Shown here: piece by piece, positions 32,332 through 40,613 of the stretch | How the letters are laid out: every line of letters starts with the position of its first letter | How positions within the stretch are numbered: the first letter of the stretch is position 1 | Assembly (NCBI RefSeq): GCF_014269395.1 | Contig: NZ_JACOGK010000028.1 | Coordinates: forward strand, 1-40,613 | DNA from: Megasphaera hominis | GTDB lineage: Bacteria > Bacillota > Negativicutes > Veillonellales > Megasphaeraceae | DNA: 40,613 bases | Direction of reading: 5' to 3' | Position numbers and translations under genes: made by a program | Notes under the pieces: model-generated | The model's input: only the letters and a program-made list of their open reading frames with translations | The model's database searches: none | Told to the model about the DNA's origin: nothing

Positions 32332-33765
32332 TTACTCTTTAATCACGTCTTGACGCATCACTTCTTGTTGTACCGGTTCCGTAATGAGATGGCCGTCACG
32401 ATCGTACTTTTTCTTGTTACAGCCACTCAGGAAATAGGCTGCTGTAATGAAGGCGATATAAGCCCACGACGAGAAGAGGGACATACGCGTATCCGGATTA
32501 AAGAGCATGCCAATAGTGACGAGAACCAGGAAGGCAATGCAGAACCAGTTGGCGTACGGGAAGAGCGGCGATTTGAACGAATGGGCCGCCATGACGTCCT
32601 TGCCCCAGTATTTACGGAAATTCTTTTGTGAATAAGCCAGTACGAACCAGGCGATCATGCCCGGGAATACAGACGCGCTGTAAAGATAGAGGAATAACTT
32701 GGAATCGGGAATGAGATAATTGAGGATAACGCCTACAATGAGGCAGCCAATGGTGACGCCAATGCCGTTACGGGGTACACCGGAGTTAGAGAGCTTGGCA
32801 AAAATCTTCGGTGCCTGGCCATTCTGAGCCAGCGTGTAAAGCATACGGCCTGAACTGTACAAGCCGCTGTTGCAGCCCGAAAGTGCTGCTGTCAGAACGA
32901 CGAAGTTGATGATGCCCGCTGCCGTCGTAATACCGACCTTGGCAAAGGTCATGACGAAAGGACTGCCAATAAGGCTGACCTGATTCCACGGATAAATACA
33001 AAGGATTACAAAGATAGAGCCGATATAGAAAATCAAAATACGCCAGACGATGTTCTTCGTTGCCTTACGGAGCGTATTTTTCGGATCCTGGGCTTCACCG
33101 GCCGTAATGCCGATAAGCTCGACGCCCTGGAAAGATGCGGCAACTACACACATAGCAGCCAGCATACCGCCCCAGCCGTTAGGCATAAAGCCGCCGTTGA
33201 CCCAGAGATTTTCAAAGCCTACAGGTACGCCGCCGTTGCCAAAGCCGATGAGGATGACCGCTGCACTGACGACGAGCATGACGATAATCGTCGTAACTTT
33301 GATCAGGGCAAACCAGAATTCAAACTCACCATAATACTTGACCGCCGCCATGTTGGCAATAGCAACGATGAGCATGCCACCAAAAGCTGAAATCCACTGT
33401 GGCACAGCCGGGAACCAATAGTGTACGTAAATGCCGACAGCCGTTACTTCGGAAAGGCCGACGACGACCCACATAAACCAATAGCTCCAGGCTGTAAGAT
33501 ACCCTACAAAGGGACTAATATATTTATGACCATACGTTGCAAAGGAGCCCGTTACCGGTTCCTGATAGAGCATTTCCCCCATAATGCGCATGATGAAGAA
33601 CATGACGACACCCGTCAATGCGTAGCACAAGAGGACTGACGGACCAGCCATCATAATCGTATTGGCCGAACCCATAAACAGGCCGACGCCAATGGTACCA
33701 CCTAAGGCAATCATTTCTACGTGGCGCGGTTTTAAACCACGCTCCATTTTTCCATTCTCTTCCAT
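32332..33765 (-). CDS. Amino acid permease (APC superfamily, AAT type)
   Basis: 477 residues with 12 membrane segments. The first helix motif [20 protein letters not shown] and the [30 protein letters not shown] region are those of proton-coupled amino acid transporters such as CycA, AnsP and Pro[32 protein letters not shown] is the central family loop. The substrate is not determined by sequence alone. Its place between ilvA and ridA suggests serine, threonine or a related amino acid. GGAGAG is about 9 nt before the ATG. It lies 55 nt after ilvA with no terminator between, so the two are probably one transcript. Confidence 0.9.
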   Translation of the reverse strand: MEENGKMERGLKPRHVEMIALGGTIGVGLFMGSANTIMMAGPSVLLCYALTGVVMFFIMRIMGEMLYQEPVTGSFATYGHKYISPFVGYLTAWSYWFMWVVVGLSEVTAVGIYVHYWFPAVPQWISAFGGMLIVAIANMAAVKYYGEFEFWFALIKVTTIIVMLVVSAAVILIGFGNGGVPVGFENLWVNGGFMPNGWGGMLAAMCVVAASFQGVELIGITAGEAQDPKNTLRKATKNIVWRILIFYIGSIFVILCIYPWNQVSLIGSPFVMTFAKVGITTAAGIINFVVLTAALSGCNSGLYSSGRMLYTLAQNGQAPKIFAKLSNSGVPRNGIGVTIGCLIVGVILNYLIPDSKLFLYLYSASVFPGMIAWFVLAYSQKNFRKYWGKDVMAAHSFKSPLFPYANWFCIAFLVLVTIGMLFNPDTRMSLFSSWAYIAFITAAYFLSGCNKKKYDRDGHLITEPVQQEVMRQDVIKE

Positions 33766-33820
33766 AAGTCATGTCTCTCCTATCTGTTAGGGTAGTATAA
33801 AACTAGGTATAGCAGGTAGA

Positions 33821-35035
33821 TTATTTAATAGTGACTTGATAGTGCTGGTCACGCAGGAGTTCCATCAGATGTTCTACATGTTTTTCATTGGCTGTTTCCA
33901 GTTCAAACGAAACGGCCGTATAGCCAATGCCGACACCGTGCTGGCTCCGTTCATGCGTAACAGAAAGAACGTTGGCGTTGGTTTCGGCAATGAGGGACAA
34001 GAGTTTGACCAGTTCGCCCGGCTGATCAGGGATGATCGTCGAGAAGAATACTTTCCGCCACGAACGCAGGAGCCCGCTGTTGATGATACGCGTCATATTA
34101 TTGACGTCGATGTTACCGCCACTGATGAGGGCAGCTACCTTCTTGCCATGAAGGCCGGAAATCTTGCCGTTCATGAGGGCTGCCACCGGGACCGCACCGG
34201 CACCTTCGGAAACAGCCTTGCAGCGTTCGAGGAGCCAGAGAATAGCACCGGCAATTTCCGTTTCGTCGACGATGACAATATCATCGAGATAACGGCTGCA
34301 AATGTCATAGGTTAAATCGCCCGGTGTCTTAACGGCAATACCGTCCGCCAGGGTCGCCTTGCCATTACAGGTCAGGATTTTGCCGTGATCGATAGAATTC
34401 TTCATAGAAGGCATGTTAGCCGTCTGCACGCCGATAACCTTAATCTTCGGATTGACGCTCTTAGCTGCTACAGCCAAGCCGGAAATGAGGCCGCCGCCAC
34501 CGATAGGCGCGACAATCGCATCTACGTCAGGCATTTGTTCGATGATTTCCAGGGCAATGGTTCCCTGACCGGCAATGACTTCCGGATCGTTGAAAGGATG
34601 TACAAAGGTATAGCCATGTTCTTTTGTCAGTTCTTCTGCCTTAGCAGCGGCTTCATCAAAGAAATCACCGTGGAGAACGACGTTGGCGCCGTAGCCCTTC
34701 GTCGCAGCTACCTTCATCAAAGGTGCGTGCTTCGGCATACAAATCGTGGACTGGCAGCCGTAGACACTGGCCGCTAAGGCAACGCCCTGAGCATGGTTGC
34801 CTGCCGACGCAGCAATAACACCTTTTTCCCGTTCTTCCGGCGTCAGGGAGGCCACCTTGTTGTAGGCACCGCGTAATTTAAAGGACCCTGTGCGCTGCAG
34901 GTTTTCCATCTTCAAATATACCTTGCAGTCAGAGAGCTTGCTCACAGAATTGGAGTACGATAAGCCTGTTTTCTGGGCTACACCTTTAAGCCGTTCCTGT
35001 GCTTCTTGTACCATTTTTAACGTAACTTGTTCCAT
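33821..35035 (-). CDS. ilvA: Threonine ammonia-lyase (threonine dehydratase)
   Basis: 404-residue PLP enzyme that converts threonine to 2-oxobutyrate and ammonia (also serine to pyruvate). K53 in GSFKLRGA binds PLP, and PIGGGGLISG is the phosphate-binding loop. The last 75 residues form a single ACT domain (IIPDQPGELVKLLSLIAETNANVLSV). Length and a single ACT domain fit the shorter TdcB/IlvA form, so catabolic use of threonine is as likely as isoleucine synthesis. ATG 35035 chosen, with GGAG about 9 nt before it; a TTG at 35038 is possible. First gene of ilvA-permease-(ridA). Confidence 0.95.
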   Translation of the reverse strand: MEQVTLKMVQEAQERLKGVAQKTGLSYSNSVSKLSDCKVYLKMENLQRTGSFKLRGAYNKVASLTPEEREKGVIAASAGNHAQGVALAASVYGCQSTICMPKHAPLMKVAATKGYGANVVLHGDFFDEAAAKAEELTKEHGYTFVHPFNDPEVIAGQGTIALEIIEQMPDVDAIVAPIGGGGLISGLAVAAKSVNPKIKVIGVQTANMPSMKNSIDHGKILTCNGKATLADGIAVKTPGDLTYDICSRYLDDIVIVDETEIAGAILWLLERCKAVSEGAGAVPVAALMNGKISGLHGKKVAALISGGNIDVNNMTRIINSGLLRSWRKVFFSTIIPDQPGELVKLLSLIAETNANVLSVTHERSQHGVGIGYTAVSFELETANEKHVEHLMELLRDQHYQVTIK

Positions 35036-35152
35036 CAACCATCACTCCTCTTTAAAAATTGACAAATTGAAATAACTAAGTGCGCAGCCGTTTACCGCTT
35101 CTGCTTTCTCCTATTCGTTTGTGCCACGCCCTACGGTACTTCTCTTGCCCTC

Positions 35153-35181
35153 AATATACAATCAAACATATCCACTGTCAA
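35153..35181 (-). promoter_or_regulatory. Promoter of ilvA
   Basis: On the minus strand TTGACA (35176-35181), a 17-nt spacer and TATATT (35153-35158). About 120 nt upstream of the start codon. Confidence 0.8.
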
Positions 35182-35487
35182 GAGATATAAAGACGATTTA
35201 ATTTTCCTCTCTCATAGAGGGCCCCTCTTCTTTAATTTACACGTCAAAAATCACTTTATTAACGAAATAAAAAGAGGTTATAATGTTAAGTTTTATAGTC
35301 ATAAAATTATAAAATAGCAACAAGTCTATTCACAGTATACAAATAACCATTTCCAGAAGATGTATATGAATTTGTACTAGACAATACCATGCATATGCGT
35401 TATACGTATTATTCGCATTTGTATTTTATAATATAAAATTTATTTTCACTATATGGTCGTGTAATTCATAACGTACTATAGGCTCCC

Positions 35488-35528
35488 CATAAAATAAACT
35501 GAACCGCAAGCACTGGGCATGCGGTTCA
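35488..35528 (-). terminator. Terminator of the AGCS symporter gene
   Basis: Perfect arms TGAACCGCA (35500-35508) and TGCGGTTCA (35520-35528), followed on the minus strand by GTTTATTTTATGG. 42 nt past the stop codon. Confidence 0.75.
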
Positions 35529-35570
35529 GAATGTATTACATCAGGTACAGCTAATATCAAGATAGTCAGG

Positions 35571-36989
35571 TTAGTCTTTATTCCACCAAACAACACCTTT
35601 AACATTAGAAAGGGCATTCTTGAAGAATACTGGTGTCTTAACACCAGCCTTGCGCTGTCTTTCATAATCGTCCAGAGCTTCCTTTGCTCTTGGGAAAAGA
35701 ATGAGGATAGCCGTGACGTTGGTCAGTACCTGGAAAGCCATGAACAAGTCAGCCAGATTCCAAACCAAGGGCAGCTCAGCAACGGAGCCAAAGAAAATCA
35801 TAACGGCAATGAAGAAACGGAAGACATGCATAGCCCATTTATTCTGAGTTAAATGGCCGATGTTGATTTCGCCATAGTAGTAGTTGCCAATGATGGAGCT
35901 GAAGGCAAAGAGGAAAATCAGGACTGATACAGCCGTCGGTGCAATGCTGCCGAAGTACTGGGACAGATCCCACTGGATCAATTCTACCCCTGTCAAACCC
36001 GAACTTTCATAGGAACCGCTGAGGAGCACGATAAAAGCACTAGCCGAACAGATAAAGAGCGTATCTACGTAAACGCCGAACGCCTGAATCAGGCCCTGTA
36101 CTACAGGGTGATCGGCATCAGCCGTAGCCGCTGCGTTAGGAACGGAACCTTCACCGGCTTCATTGGAGAAAAGGCCCCGTTTGAAGCCAGTGAGAACAGC
36201 AGCACCCATGCCGCCGCCAAAGACAGCCTGGAAATCAAAGGCATCGCGGAAGATAATACCAAACGCCGTCGGCAAGAGATCGATATGATAAATCATGATC
36301 CCTAAGGCAACGATAATATAAAGGCCAGCCATGAGCGGTACCATCCATTCCGTTACACGGGCAATACGGCCCAAGCCGCCACAGATAACGGCAATAGAAA
36401 GAACCATGACGACAATACCGATAATCGTCTTATCAAAACCAAAGGCCGAATTCAGAGACAAAGCAATCGTATTAGCCTGTACGGAGTTGTAGATCAAACC
36501 GTAGGTAATGGAAATCAAGACGGCAAATACTGCAGCCCAGATACCATGACCCAGACCATTTTTCAAATAATATGCCGGGCCGCCGCGGAAGGTCGTTTCC
36601 CCTTGTTTGCCCTTGGCCGGCACCTTGTAAATCTGAGCCAGCGTACTTTCGACAAAACCCGTAGCCGAACCGATAATGGCAATAAACCACATCCAGAAAA
36701 TGGCACCAGGGCCACCGGTCGTAATAGCGATGGCAATACCGGCAATGTTCCCTACACCAACACGGGATGCCGTACTAACGCAAAACGCCTGGAACGGAGA
36801 AATTTCATTGCCTCTGGTCTTTGTGTTCACAGAGGACACGATGAGGCTGAACATGTTGGTAAAATAGCGCAGCTGTACGAAACGCAAGCGGAACGTAAAA
36901 TAAAAACCCGCTACAACCAACAGCGTAATAATAATGTACGTCCATAAGAATGAATTAATACTTGATACAATTGAATTCAATAGCTCCAT
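35571..36989 (-). CDS. Sodium:alanine/glycine symporter (AGCS family)
   Basis: 472 residues with about 11 membrane segments. The family signatures QAFCVSTASRVGVGNIAGIAIAITTGGPGAIFWMWF and GFKRGLFSNEAGEGSVPNAAATADADHPV are intact. It imports alanine or glycine with Na+. Length normal. GGGAG lies 8 nt before the ATG. It has its own promoter and terminator, and a leader of about 100 nt with overlapping palindromes that may attenuate it. Confidence 0.94.
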   Translation of the reverse strand: MELLNSIVSSINSFLWTYIIITLLVVAGFYFTFRLRFVQLRYFTNMFSLIVSSVNTKTRGNEISPFQAFCVSTASRVGVGNIAGIAIAITTGGPGAIFWMWFIAIIGSATGFVESTLAQIYKVPAKGKQGETTFRGGPAYYLKNGLGHGIWAAVFAVLISITYGLIYNSVQANTIALSLNSAFGFDKTIIGIVVMVLSIAVICGGLGRIARVTEWMVPLMAGLYIIVALGIMIYHIDLLPTAFGIIFRDAFDFQAVFGGGMGAAVLTGFKRGLFSNEAGEGSVPNAAATADADHPVVQGLIQAFGVYVDTLFICSASAFIVLLSGSYESSGLTGVELIQWDLSQYFGSIAPTAVSVLIFLFAFSSIIGNYYYGEINIGHLTQNKWAMHVFRFFIAVMIFFGSVAELPLVWNLADLFMAFQVLTNVTAILILFPRAKEALDDYERQRKAGVKTPVFFKNALSNVKGVVWWNKD

Positions 36990-37094
36990 AAGATCATCTC
37001 CCTTTCTAAGGAAAAAAAGGGCCCATTTTTGCGCGCAAAAAAGCGTACAACAAATGAGTCCTCATCGACACATAACTATTTTATTATATGTTAT
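36990..37094 (-). promoter_or_regulatory. Leader of the AGCS gene with overlapping palindromes
   Basis: TTTTTGCGCGCAAAAA (37026-37041) is a perfect palindrome. On the minus strand it runs straight into TGGGCCC followed by seven T (about 37012-37025), so AAAAA can pair either with the upstream or the downstream T run. That is the shape of a two-state attenuator. No known riboswitch core is present. Confidence 0.4.
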
Positions 37095-37123
37095 ATTTTA
37101 TAGAAAAATAACACATAAGTCAA
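37095..37123 (-). promoter_or_regulatory. Promoter of the AGCS gene
   Basis: On the minus strand TTGACT (37118-37123), a 17-nt spacer and TAAAAT (37095-37100). Confidence 0.72.
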
Positions 37124-37247
37124 GCGATACAGGAAAAAAAGAAACCACTTTTCATTATACGGCATAAGTAAATTTTCAAGGTATGTTCCAGTCACTTTAC
37201 GGCAAGGGGAAGTTTTACGTTGGTATTTTACTTTTTCGTGCAGATTA

Positions 37248-38198
37248 TTAATTTTTTAACGTTTCTGTAACCGTGTTTTGCGTCTTGCCAGCCCAGAAGG
37301 AAGCCACTAAGGTACCTAAGACACTAGCCCAAACGATCAATACACCGCCGGGCACAGCCGCCAAGGGATCGAAATAGGTAATCCCCAGTGATACGGCAAG
37401 AGCCGTATTTTGTATACCGATGAGAAAGGTCATGGCCTTTCTCCGGCTTAATTCCATATGAAAGATGCGAGCAGCCACATAGCCGATGATCATTCCACAA
37501 ATAGTATAGAACGCACAGGCCAGGGCAATTTCAACGCCTACTAATTTTATTCGTTCCACATTGAGGGAGACGACGACGGCAATAACCACGACTACGGCAG
37601 CCACAGTCAATAAAGGCGCCAGCTTTAAAACCGTATCCATTTGTTTAGAGAATACCTTGCGGATGAGCAGGCCAAGGGCGATCGGAATAATGACGATTTT
37701 AATAATGCCTATGAACATAGCCAACGCATCGAGAGGCATGTAACGGCCGACATAAAACATGAGCAACGCCGGTGTAACAAACGGTGAAATAAGGGTACCC
37801 AGGCTTGATGTCGTAACGGAAAGAGCTTTATCGCCATTAGAAATCATCGTCATGACATTAGATGTCGCTCCGGAGGGCGTACAGCCTACCAGGATGAGGC
37901 CTACGATCAGCATCGGCGGCAGGCCCAAAAGAGTGCCGATTCCCAGGCCTACGAGGGGCATACAAACGGAGATAACGATGATTCCCAAGATGACATCACG
38001 AGGTCTCGTCAATACCAGTTTAAAATCACCGGGAGTCATAGAAAGTCCCATGCTCAGCATGACACAGCCGATGAGATACGGAATCCAGTCGCCGTGCATG
38101 AAGGGTGCCGGCATAAGAAAGGCGACGACAGCCGAAAGAATAATCCAAAGCGTAAGATAACGGGTCAAAAATTTCACAAGTTTAAATAGCGATTCCAT
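37248..38198 (-). CDS. Bile acid:sodium symporter (BASS) family transporter
   Basis: 316 residues with nine to ten membrane segments. The hallmark loop GCTPSGATSNVMTMISNGDKALSVT in the first repeat and LIGIQNTALAVSLGITYFDP in the second carry the crossing-helix residues that bind Na+ in ASBT-type carriers. Bacterial relatives move pantoate, 2-oxo acids or other organic anions rather than bile acids; the actual substrate is unknown. GGAGG lies 5 nt before the ATG. It has no clear terminator before the AGCS promoter. Its own promoter region contains an inverted repeat. Confidence 0.9.
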   Translation of the reverse strand: MESLFKLVKFLTRYLTLWIILSAVVAFLMPAPFMHGDWIPYLIGCVMLSMGLSMTPGDFKLVLTRPRDVILGIIVISVCMPLVGLGIGTLLGLPPMLIVGLILVGCTPSGATSNVMTMISNGDKALSVTTSSLGTLISPFVTPALLMFYVGRYMPLDALAMFIGIIKIVIIPIALGLLIRKVFSKQMDTVLKLAPLLTVAAVVVVIAVVVSLNVERIKLVGVEIALACAFYTICGMIIGYVAARIFHMELSRRKAMTFLIGIQNTALAVSLGITYFDPLAAVPGGVLIVWASVLGTLVASFWAGKTQNTVTETLKN

Positions 38199-38567
38199 AG
38201 GTCCCTCCCAATTCTTCTTCCAGTCCAGTCAGTGATAGGCGGCAAGAACAAGTCATACCGCATGGGAACATGAGTAGTGCTGCCATTCCAGATCATACGT
38301 CTGTCTTATGATTGATTGTATCACAAAAAGTGATAAGAGGCTATGCGTCTTATCTGCGTGAGGCTGGGAAACAGGAGCCATCATTTTCCGGGAAGCATCC
38401 CGTTTCTTCCCCACACATCTGATGAAAAACGATGCCTGCGGCTATGAGACTGACAAGGCTGCTCTATGTAGGGCACTTTTAGCCTATCTATCCCTAAAGC
38501 TTGCGTGAACTGGGAGGACGTAGTGTAGGCGTTTACTAATTAATATGACAAACTCGTACAGTATGAA

Positions 38568-38596
38568 TTGTCAGTATGTTAAACATTCGGTATAAT
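38568..38596 (+). promoter_or_regulatory. Promoter of the lysP-like gene
   Basis: TTGTCA (38568-38573), a 17-nt spacer and a perfect TATAAT (38591-38596). It lies about 343 nt upstream of the start codon, giving an unusually long leader. Confidence 0.72.
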
Positions 38597-38602
38597 ATAT
38601 AA

Positions 38603-38938
38603 GTACATATTTATTTCCCTATATTTTACTTTATTGCAGAGCCGTCTGCGGCCCCGGCAAAAAAATACGGGTGCCGTCCATACCACACGAAAACAATGTC
38701 CGTAATCTGGACGCCAGTTTTCCGATACAGAAAGCATATGCAGTAAGAACGAAGGTGACAAGAAATACATTATTTATGCAGTGGCAAGGGCACTGATCCG
38801 GCGCTTGTCGTTGCCTGACTGCACGCGCAGCCGGTTTAACCGGATCCGCAAGGGCAATATCCCTTGTGACAGACACACGCCAACAGGGTGTACCTGTTGG
38901 CCTATGTAAACTATATTATCTAATAAGGTCGTGATTCA
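38603..38938 (+). promoter_or_regulatory. Long structured leader of the lysP-like gene
   Basis: About 335 nt of untranslated RNA. Several short hairpins are visible: CAGTG/CACTG (about 38780-38795), CCGGTT/AACCGG (about 38831-38842), AAGGG/CCCTT (about 38850-38866) and GCCAACAGG/CCTGTTGGC (38879-38901, 9 bp). The last ends 37 nt before the start and has no T tract. The conserved bases of the lysine riboswitch and of the T-box are not seen, so the element is unassigned. Confidence 0.45.
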
Positions 38939-40402
38939 ATGAGTAATGAAGAACAACAGAATAAGGGCCTGCGGCGAAGCTTAAAAGCACGTCATATGAA
39001 TATGATTGCTATTGGCGGCGCCATTGGTACGGGCTTATTTGTCGCTGGCGGGGAAACTGTCAGTACGGCTGGTCCTGGCGGTGCATTATTGTCGTATTCG
39101 CTTATCGGTATCATGGTATATTTCCTCATGACCAGTCTCGGTGAAATGGCCGCCTATTTGCCGGTCAGCGGTTCCTTTGAAACCTACGCCAACCGCTACG
39201 TCGACAAGTCCCTGGGCTTTGCGCTTGGCTGGAATTACTGGTTTAACTGGGCCATTACAGTCGCAGCCGAGCTGGTTGCCGGCGCATTGATTATGAAATA
39301 CTGGTTTCCCGATACTCCCGCAGCCGTATGGAGTGGCATATTCCTGGTCATCTTATTTGTCCTCAATTATCTGTCCACGCGCTCATATGGCGAAAGTGAA
39401 TTTATTTTTGCCGGGATTAAGGTACTCACAGTCATCGTTTTCCTCTTTGCCGGTGCCCTCCTGATTCTGGGGCTGGGACCTGAACCGTCGCCGGGCTTTA
39501 CTAACTGGACTATTGGCGATGCTCCCTTTGTTGGCGGCTTCACAGCCATGCTGAGTATCTTTATGGTCGCTGGTTTCTCCTTCCAGGGAACGGAAATGAT
39601 TGGCATCGCTGCCGGTGAAAGTGAAGATCCGGAAAAGAACGTGCCGCGTGCAGTTAAATCGATTTTCTGGCGTATTCTCCTCTTTTACTTAGGTGCCTTC
39701 GTCGTCATCGGTTTCCTCATTCCCTATACGGATCCAAACCTGCTCAATACAGAAATCGAAAACATTTCCGTCAGCCCCTTTACACTCGTCTTTGAACGGT
39801 TTGGTCTCGTCGCCGCCGCTTCCGTCATGAATGCCGTCATTCTGACAGCAGTACTCTCGGCAGGCAACTCCGGGTTGTACGTTTCTACGCGTATGCTCTA
39901 CGCAATGGCAGAAACAGGCCAAGCGCCAAAATGCTTCCTGAAATTAAACAAACGCGGTGTACCGAGCTATGCCCTCTTTGCCACTGTAGTCTTTGGCCTG
40001 GCAGCCTTCCTGACATCCCTCATTGGTGAAGGGAAAGCTTACGATTGGCTCGTCAACATCAGCGGCATGGCCGGTTTCATTACCTGGATTGGTATTGCCA
40101 TTTGTCATTACCGGTTCCGTCGTGCCTATATGGCACAGCATAAGGATTTGAAGGATCTTCCCTACCGGGCAAAACTCTTTCCCTTTGGACCTATCCTGGC
40201 CCTCATCATGTGTATCATCGTTACGGCAGGTCAGAATTACTCAGCCTTTACCGGCGCTGAAATCGACTGGTACGGTGCCAGTGTTGCCTACATTGGCATC
40301 CCTGTATTCTTAGCCATCTTCATTTGGCACAAGGTAAAAAACCATACCAAGCTAATCCCCTTAGAAGAAGTAAATCTCTCGCGGGATGAAATGGAAAAAT
40401 AA
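38939..40402 (+). CDS. lysP: Lysine-specific permease-like amino acid transporter
   Basis: 487 residues, 12 membrane segments, APC superfamily. It resembles E. coli LysP along its whole length: the cytosolic start GLRRSLKARHMNMIAIGGAIGTGLFVAGG, then GPGGALLSYSLIGIMVYFLMTSLGEMAAYLPVSGSFETY, FALGWNYWFNWA, GFSFQGTEMIGIAAGESEDPEKN and YRFRRAYMAQHKDLKDLPYRAKLFPFGPILA near the end. Lysine uptake by proton symport is therefore the best call; closely related carriers for other amino acids exist. The ribosome site (AAGG, 10 nt before the ATG) is weak. Long leader upstream, strong terminator downstream, next to an insertion sequence. Confidence 0.88.
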   Translation: MSNEEQQNKGLRRSLKARHMNMIAIGGAIGTGLFVAGGETVSTAGPGGALLSYSLIGIMVYFLMTSLGEMAAYLPVSGSFETYANRYVDKSLGFALGWNYWFNWAITVAAELVAGALIMKYWFPDTPAAVWSGIFLVILFVLNYLSTRSYGESEFIFAGIKVLTVIVFLFAGALLILGLGPEPSPGFTNWTIGDAPFVGGFTAMLSIFMVAGFSFQGTEMIGIAAGESEDPEKNVPRAVKSIFWRILLFYLGAFVVIGFLIPYTDPNLLNTEIENISVSPFTLVFERFGLVAAASVMNAVILTAVLSAGNSGLYVSTRMLYAMAETGQAPKCFLKLNKRGVPSYALFATVVFGLAAFLTSLIGEGKAYDWLVNISGMAGFITWIGIAICHYRFRRAYMAQHKDLKDLPYRAKLFPFGPILALIMCIIVTAGQNYSAFTGAEIDWYGASVAYIGIPVFLAIFIWHKVKNHTKLIPLEEVNLSRDEMEK

Positions 40403-40413
40403 TAAAGAATAAC

Positions 40414-40464
40414 AAAAATACCTCCTCACAACAGGCATATGAGCCACTGTGAGGAGGTATTTTA
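40414..40464 (+). terminator. Terminator of the lysP-like gene
   Basis: Perfect 16-bp arms AAAATACCTCCTCACA (40415-40430) and TGTGAGGAGGTATTTT (40448-40463). Ends in a short T tract. It is just outside the insertion sequence. Confidence 0.88.
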
Positions 40465-40613
40465 TATGACAAAGTTGCTATGGGGGTGCAGACGTTTTTT
40501 TGGACCGTCCTCACTTTGTAGGCAATAAGCCTAAACTTATTCTATACTGTATCGGGCTCATGCCACCCAAAGACATCTTAATCCGATCTTCGTTATACCA
40601 ATGAAGATATCTA
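40465..40613 (-). mobile_element. 3' end of an IS3-family insertion sequence, cut by the window edge
   Basis: The minus strand encodes the transposase C-terminus (next entry) and then GTCCAAAAAAACGTCTGCACCCCCATA, split around 40480-40507, resembling right ends of IS150-type elements. The exact end is uncertain; TGAC at 40467 is a candidate tip. The left part of the element lies outside the window, so neither terminal repeat nor target duplication can be checked. Confidence 0.7.
40511..40613 (-). CDS. IS3-family transposase OrfB, C-terminal fragment
   Basis: 33 in-frame codons from the window edge to TGA at 40511-40513. Residues RYLHWYNEDRIKMSLGGMSP followed by IQYRISLGL match the closing segment of IS3/IS150 group DDE integrases: a Y-x-x-YN-xx-RI stretch, then GGMSPxQYR. 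The rest of the gene, including the DDE triad, lies outside. It is therefore a partial gene here, not necessarily a broken one. Confidence 0.88.
   Translation of the reverse strand, partial: RYLHWYNEDRIKMSLGGMSPIQYRISLGLLPTK

Larger units (their letters stand above)
35036..35570. other. Intergenic region upstream of ilvA
   Basis: 535 bp without a convincing gene. It holds the ilvA promoter (35153-35181), the AGCS terminator (35488-35528) and an AT-rich tract with palindromes, for example TTTTATA/TATAAAA at 35424-35438 and ATGCG/CGCAT near 35395-35418. A CCTCT/AGAGG hairpin lies just upstream of the promoter. No T-box or known riboswitch is seen in the ilvA leader of about 110 nt. Confidence 0.5.
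38199..38938. other. 740-bp divergent intergenic region between BASS and lysP genes
   Basis: No supported gene. The left half carries a minus-strand TACAAT (38315-38320) overlapping the inverted repeat ATCAC-AAAAA-GTGAT (38320-38334), which may control the BASS gene. The middle (38340-38560) is unassigned, with a CGGGA/TCCCG hairpin near 38380-38405. The right half is the plus-strand promoter (38568-38596) and long leader of the lysP gene. Confidence 0.55.

Noticed and set aside
35426..35665. 79-codon frame overlapping the AGCS 3' end
   Set aside because: Overlaps the AGCS stop and terminator, with no start signal.
38631..38876. 81-codon minus-strand frame in the lysP leader
   Set aside because: It begins at a GTG with no ribosome site, has no domain, and lies opposite a promoter-proximal structured leader.
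38603..38938. Lysine riboswitch before lysP
   Set aside because: Expected from gene identity, but the conserved L-box segments were not found by eye.
1..40613. CRISPR array, prophage genes or defence island
   Set aside because: No regularly spaced repeats, cas genes, phage structural genes or restriction genes were seen.

Overview
The window is a single stretch of housekeeping and amino-acid/energy metabolism genes from an anaerobic member of the Firmicutes with Gram-negative-type envelope (Negativicutes, Veillonellaceae). The best single guess is Megasphaera or a very close relative. The main evidence is the bcd-etfB-etfA operon, whose products read almost like the well-studied Megasphaera elsdenii butyryl-CoA dehydrogenase and bifurcating electron transfer flavoprotein. 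Moderate GC content, strong GGAGG ribosome binding sites, consensus sigma-A promoters, T-box leaders, a SCIFF peptide and a SUF (not ISC) iron-sulfur system all fit this placement. The species call is from remembered sequence similarity, not a database search.

Layout, left to right. 1-149: no gene, a long inverted repeat. 150-2719 (minus): rbgA-rnhB-garR-like operon. 2867-4693: Na+/solute symporter behind a T-box leader that carries two antiterminator/terminator modules in series. 4838-7050: thrS with its own threonine-type T-box. 7394-7642: small XRE regulator. 7726-10980: bcd-etfBA operon for the last step of crotonyl-CoA reduction. 11158-14396: leuS and a Nudix CoA pyrophosphatase. 14388-15956: exported GH18 hydrolase. 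16092-16910 (plus): lgt. 16985-22108: sufC-B-D-S-U operon. 22168-23988: SCIFF precursor peptide (46 codons, 6 Cys, absent from ordinary ORF lists), its radical SAM maturase and a translationally coupled 52-residue membrane protein. 23992-24387: DUF2262-like protein. 24525-26819: ADP-ribosylglycohydrolase, larE, nth. 26955-29745: DUF819 membrane protein and pncB. 29974-31745 (plus): EamA transporter, tRNA-Val(GAC), YigZ. 31816-35035: ilvA, amino acid permease, ridA. 35571-38198: AGCS and BASS symporters. 38939-40402 (plus): lysP-like permease behind a roughly 335-nt leader. 40511-40613: the 3' end of an IS3-family transposase running off the right edge.

How the genes work together. Several blocks form functional units: Fe-S cluster assembly by SufBCDSU serves several Fe-S enzymes in the window (Nth, the SCIFF maturase). 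IlvA releases reactive enamines that RidA, encoded two genes away, hydrolyses. EtfAB feeds electrons to Bcd. Many of the other genes import amino acids or organic acids (SSS, APC x2, AGCS, BASS, DUF819, EamA), as expected of an amino-acid and lactate fermenter. The most rewarding places for a second look are the SCIFF cassette with its attenuator and small membrane partner, the doubled T-box module, and the long unexplained lysP leader. I see no CRISPR array, prophage or defence island.
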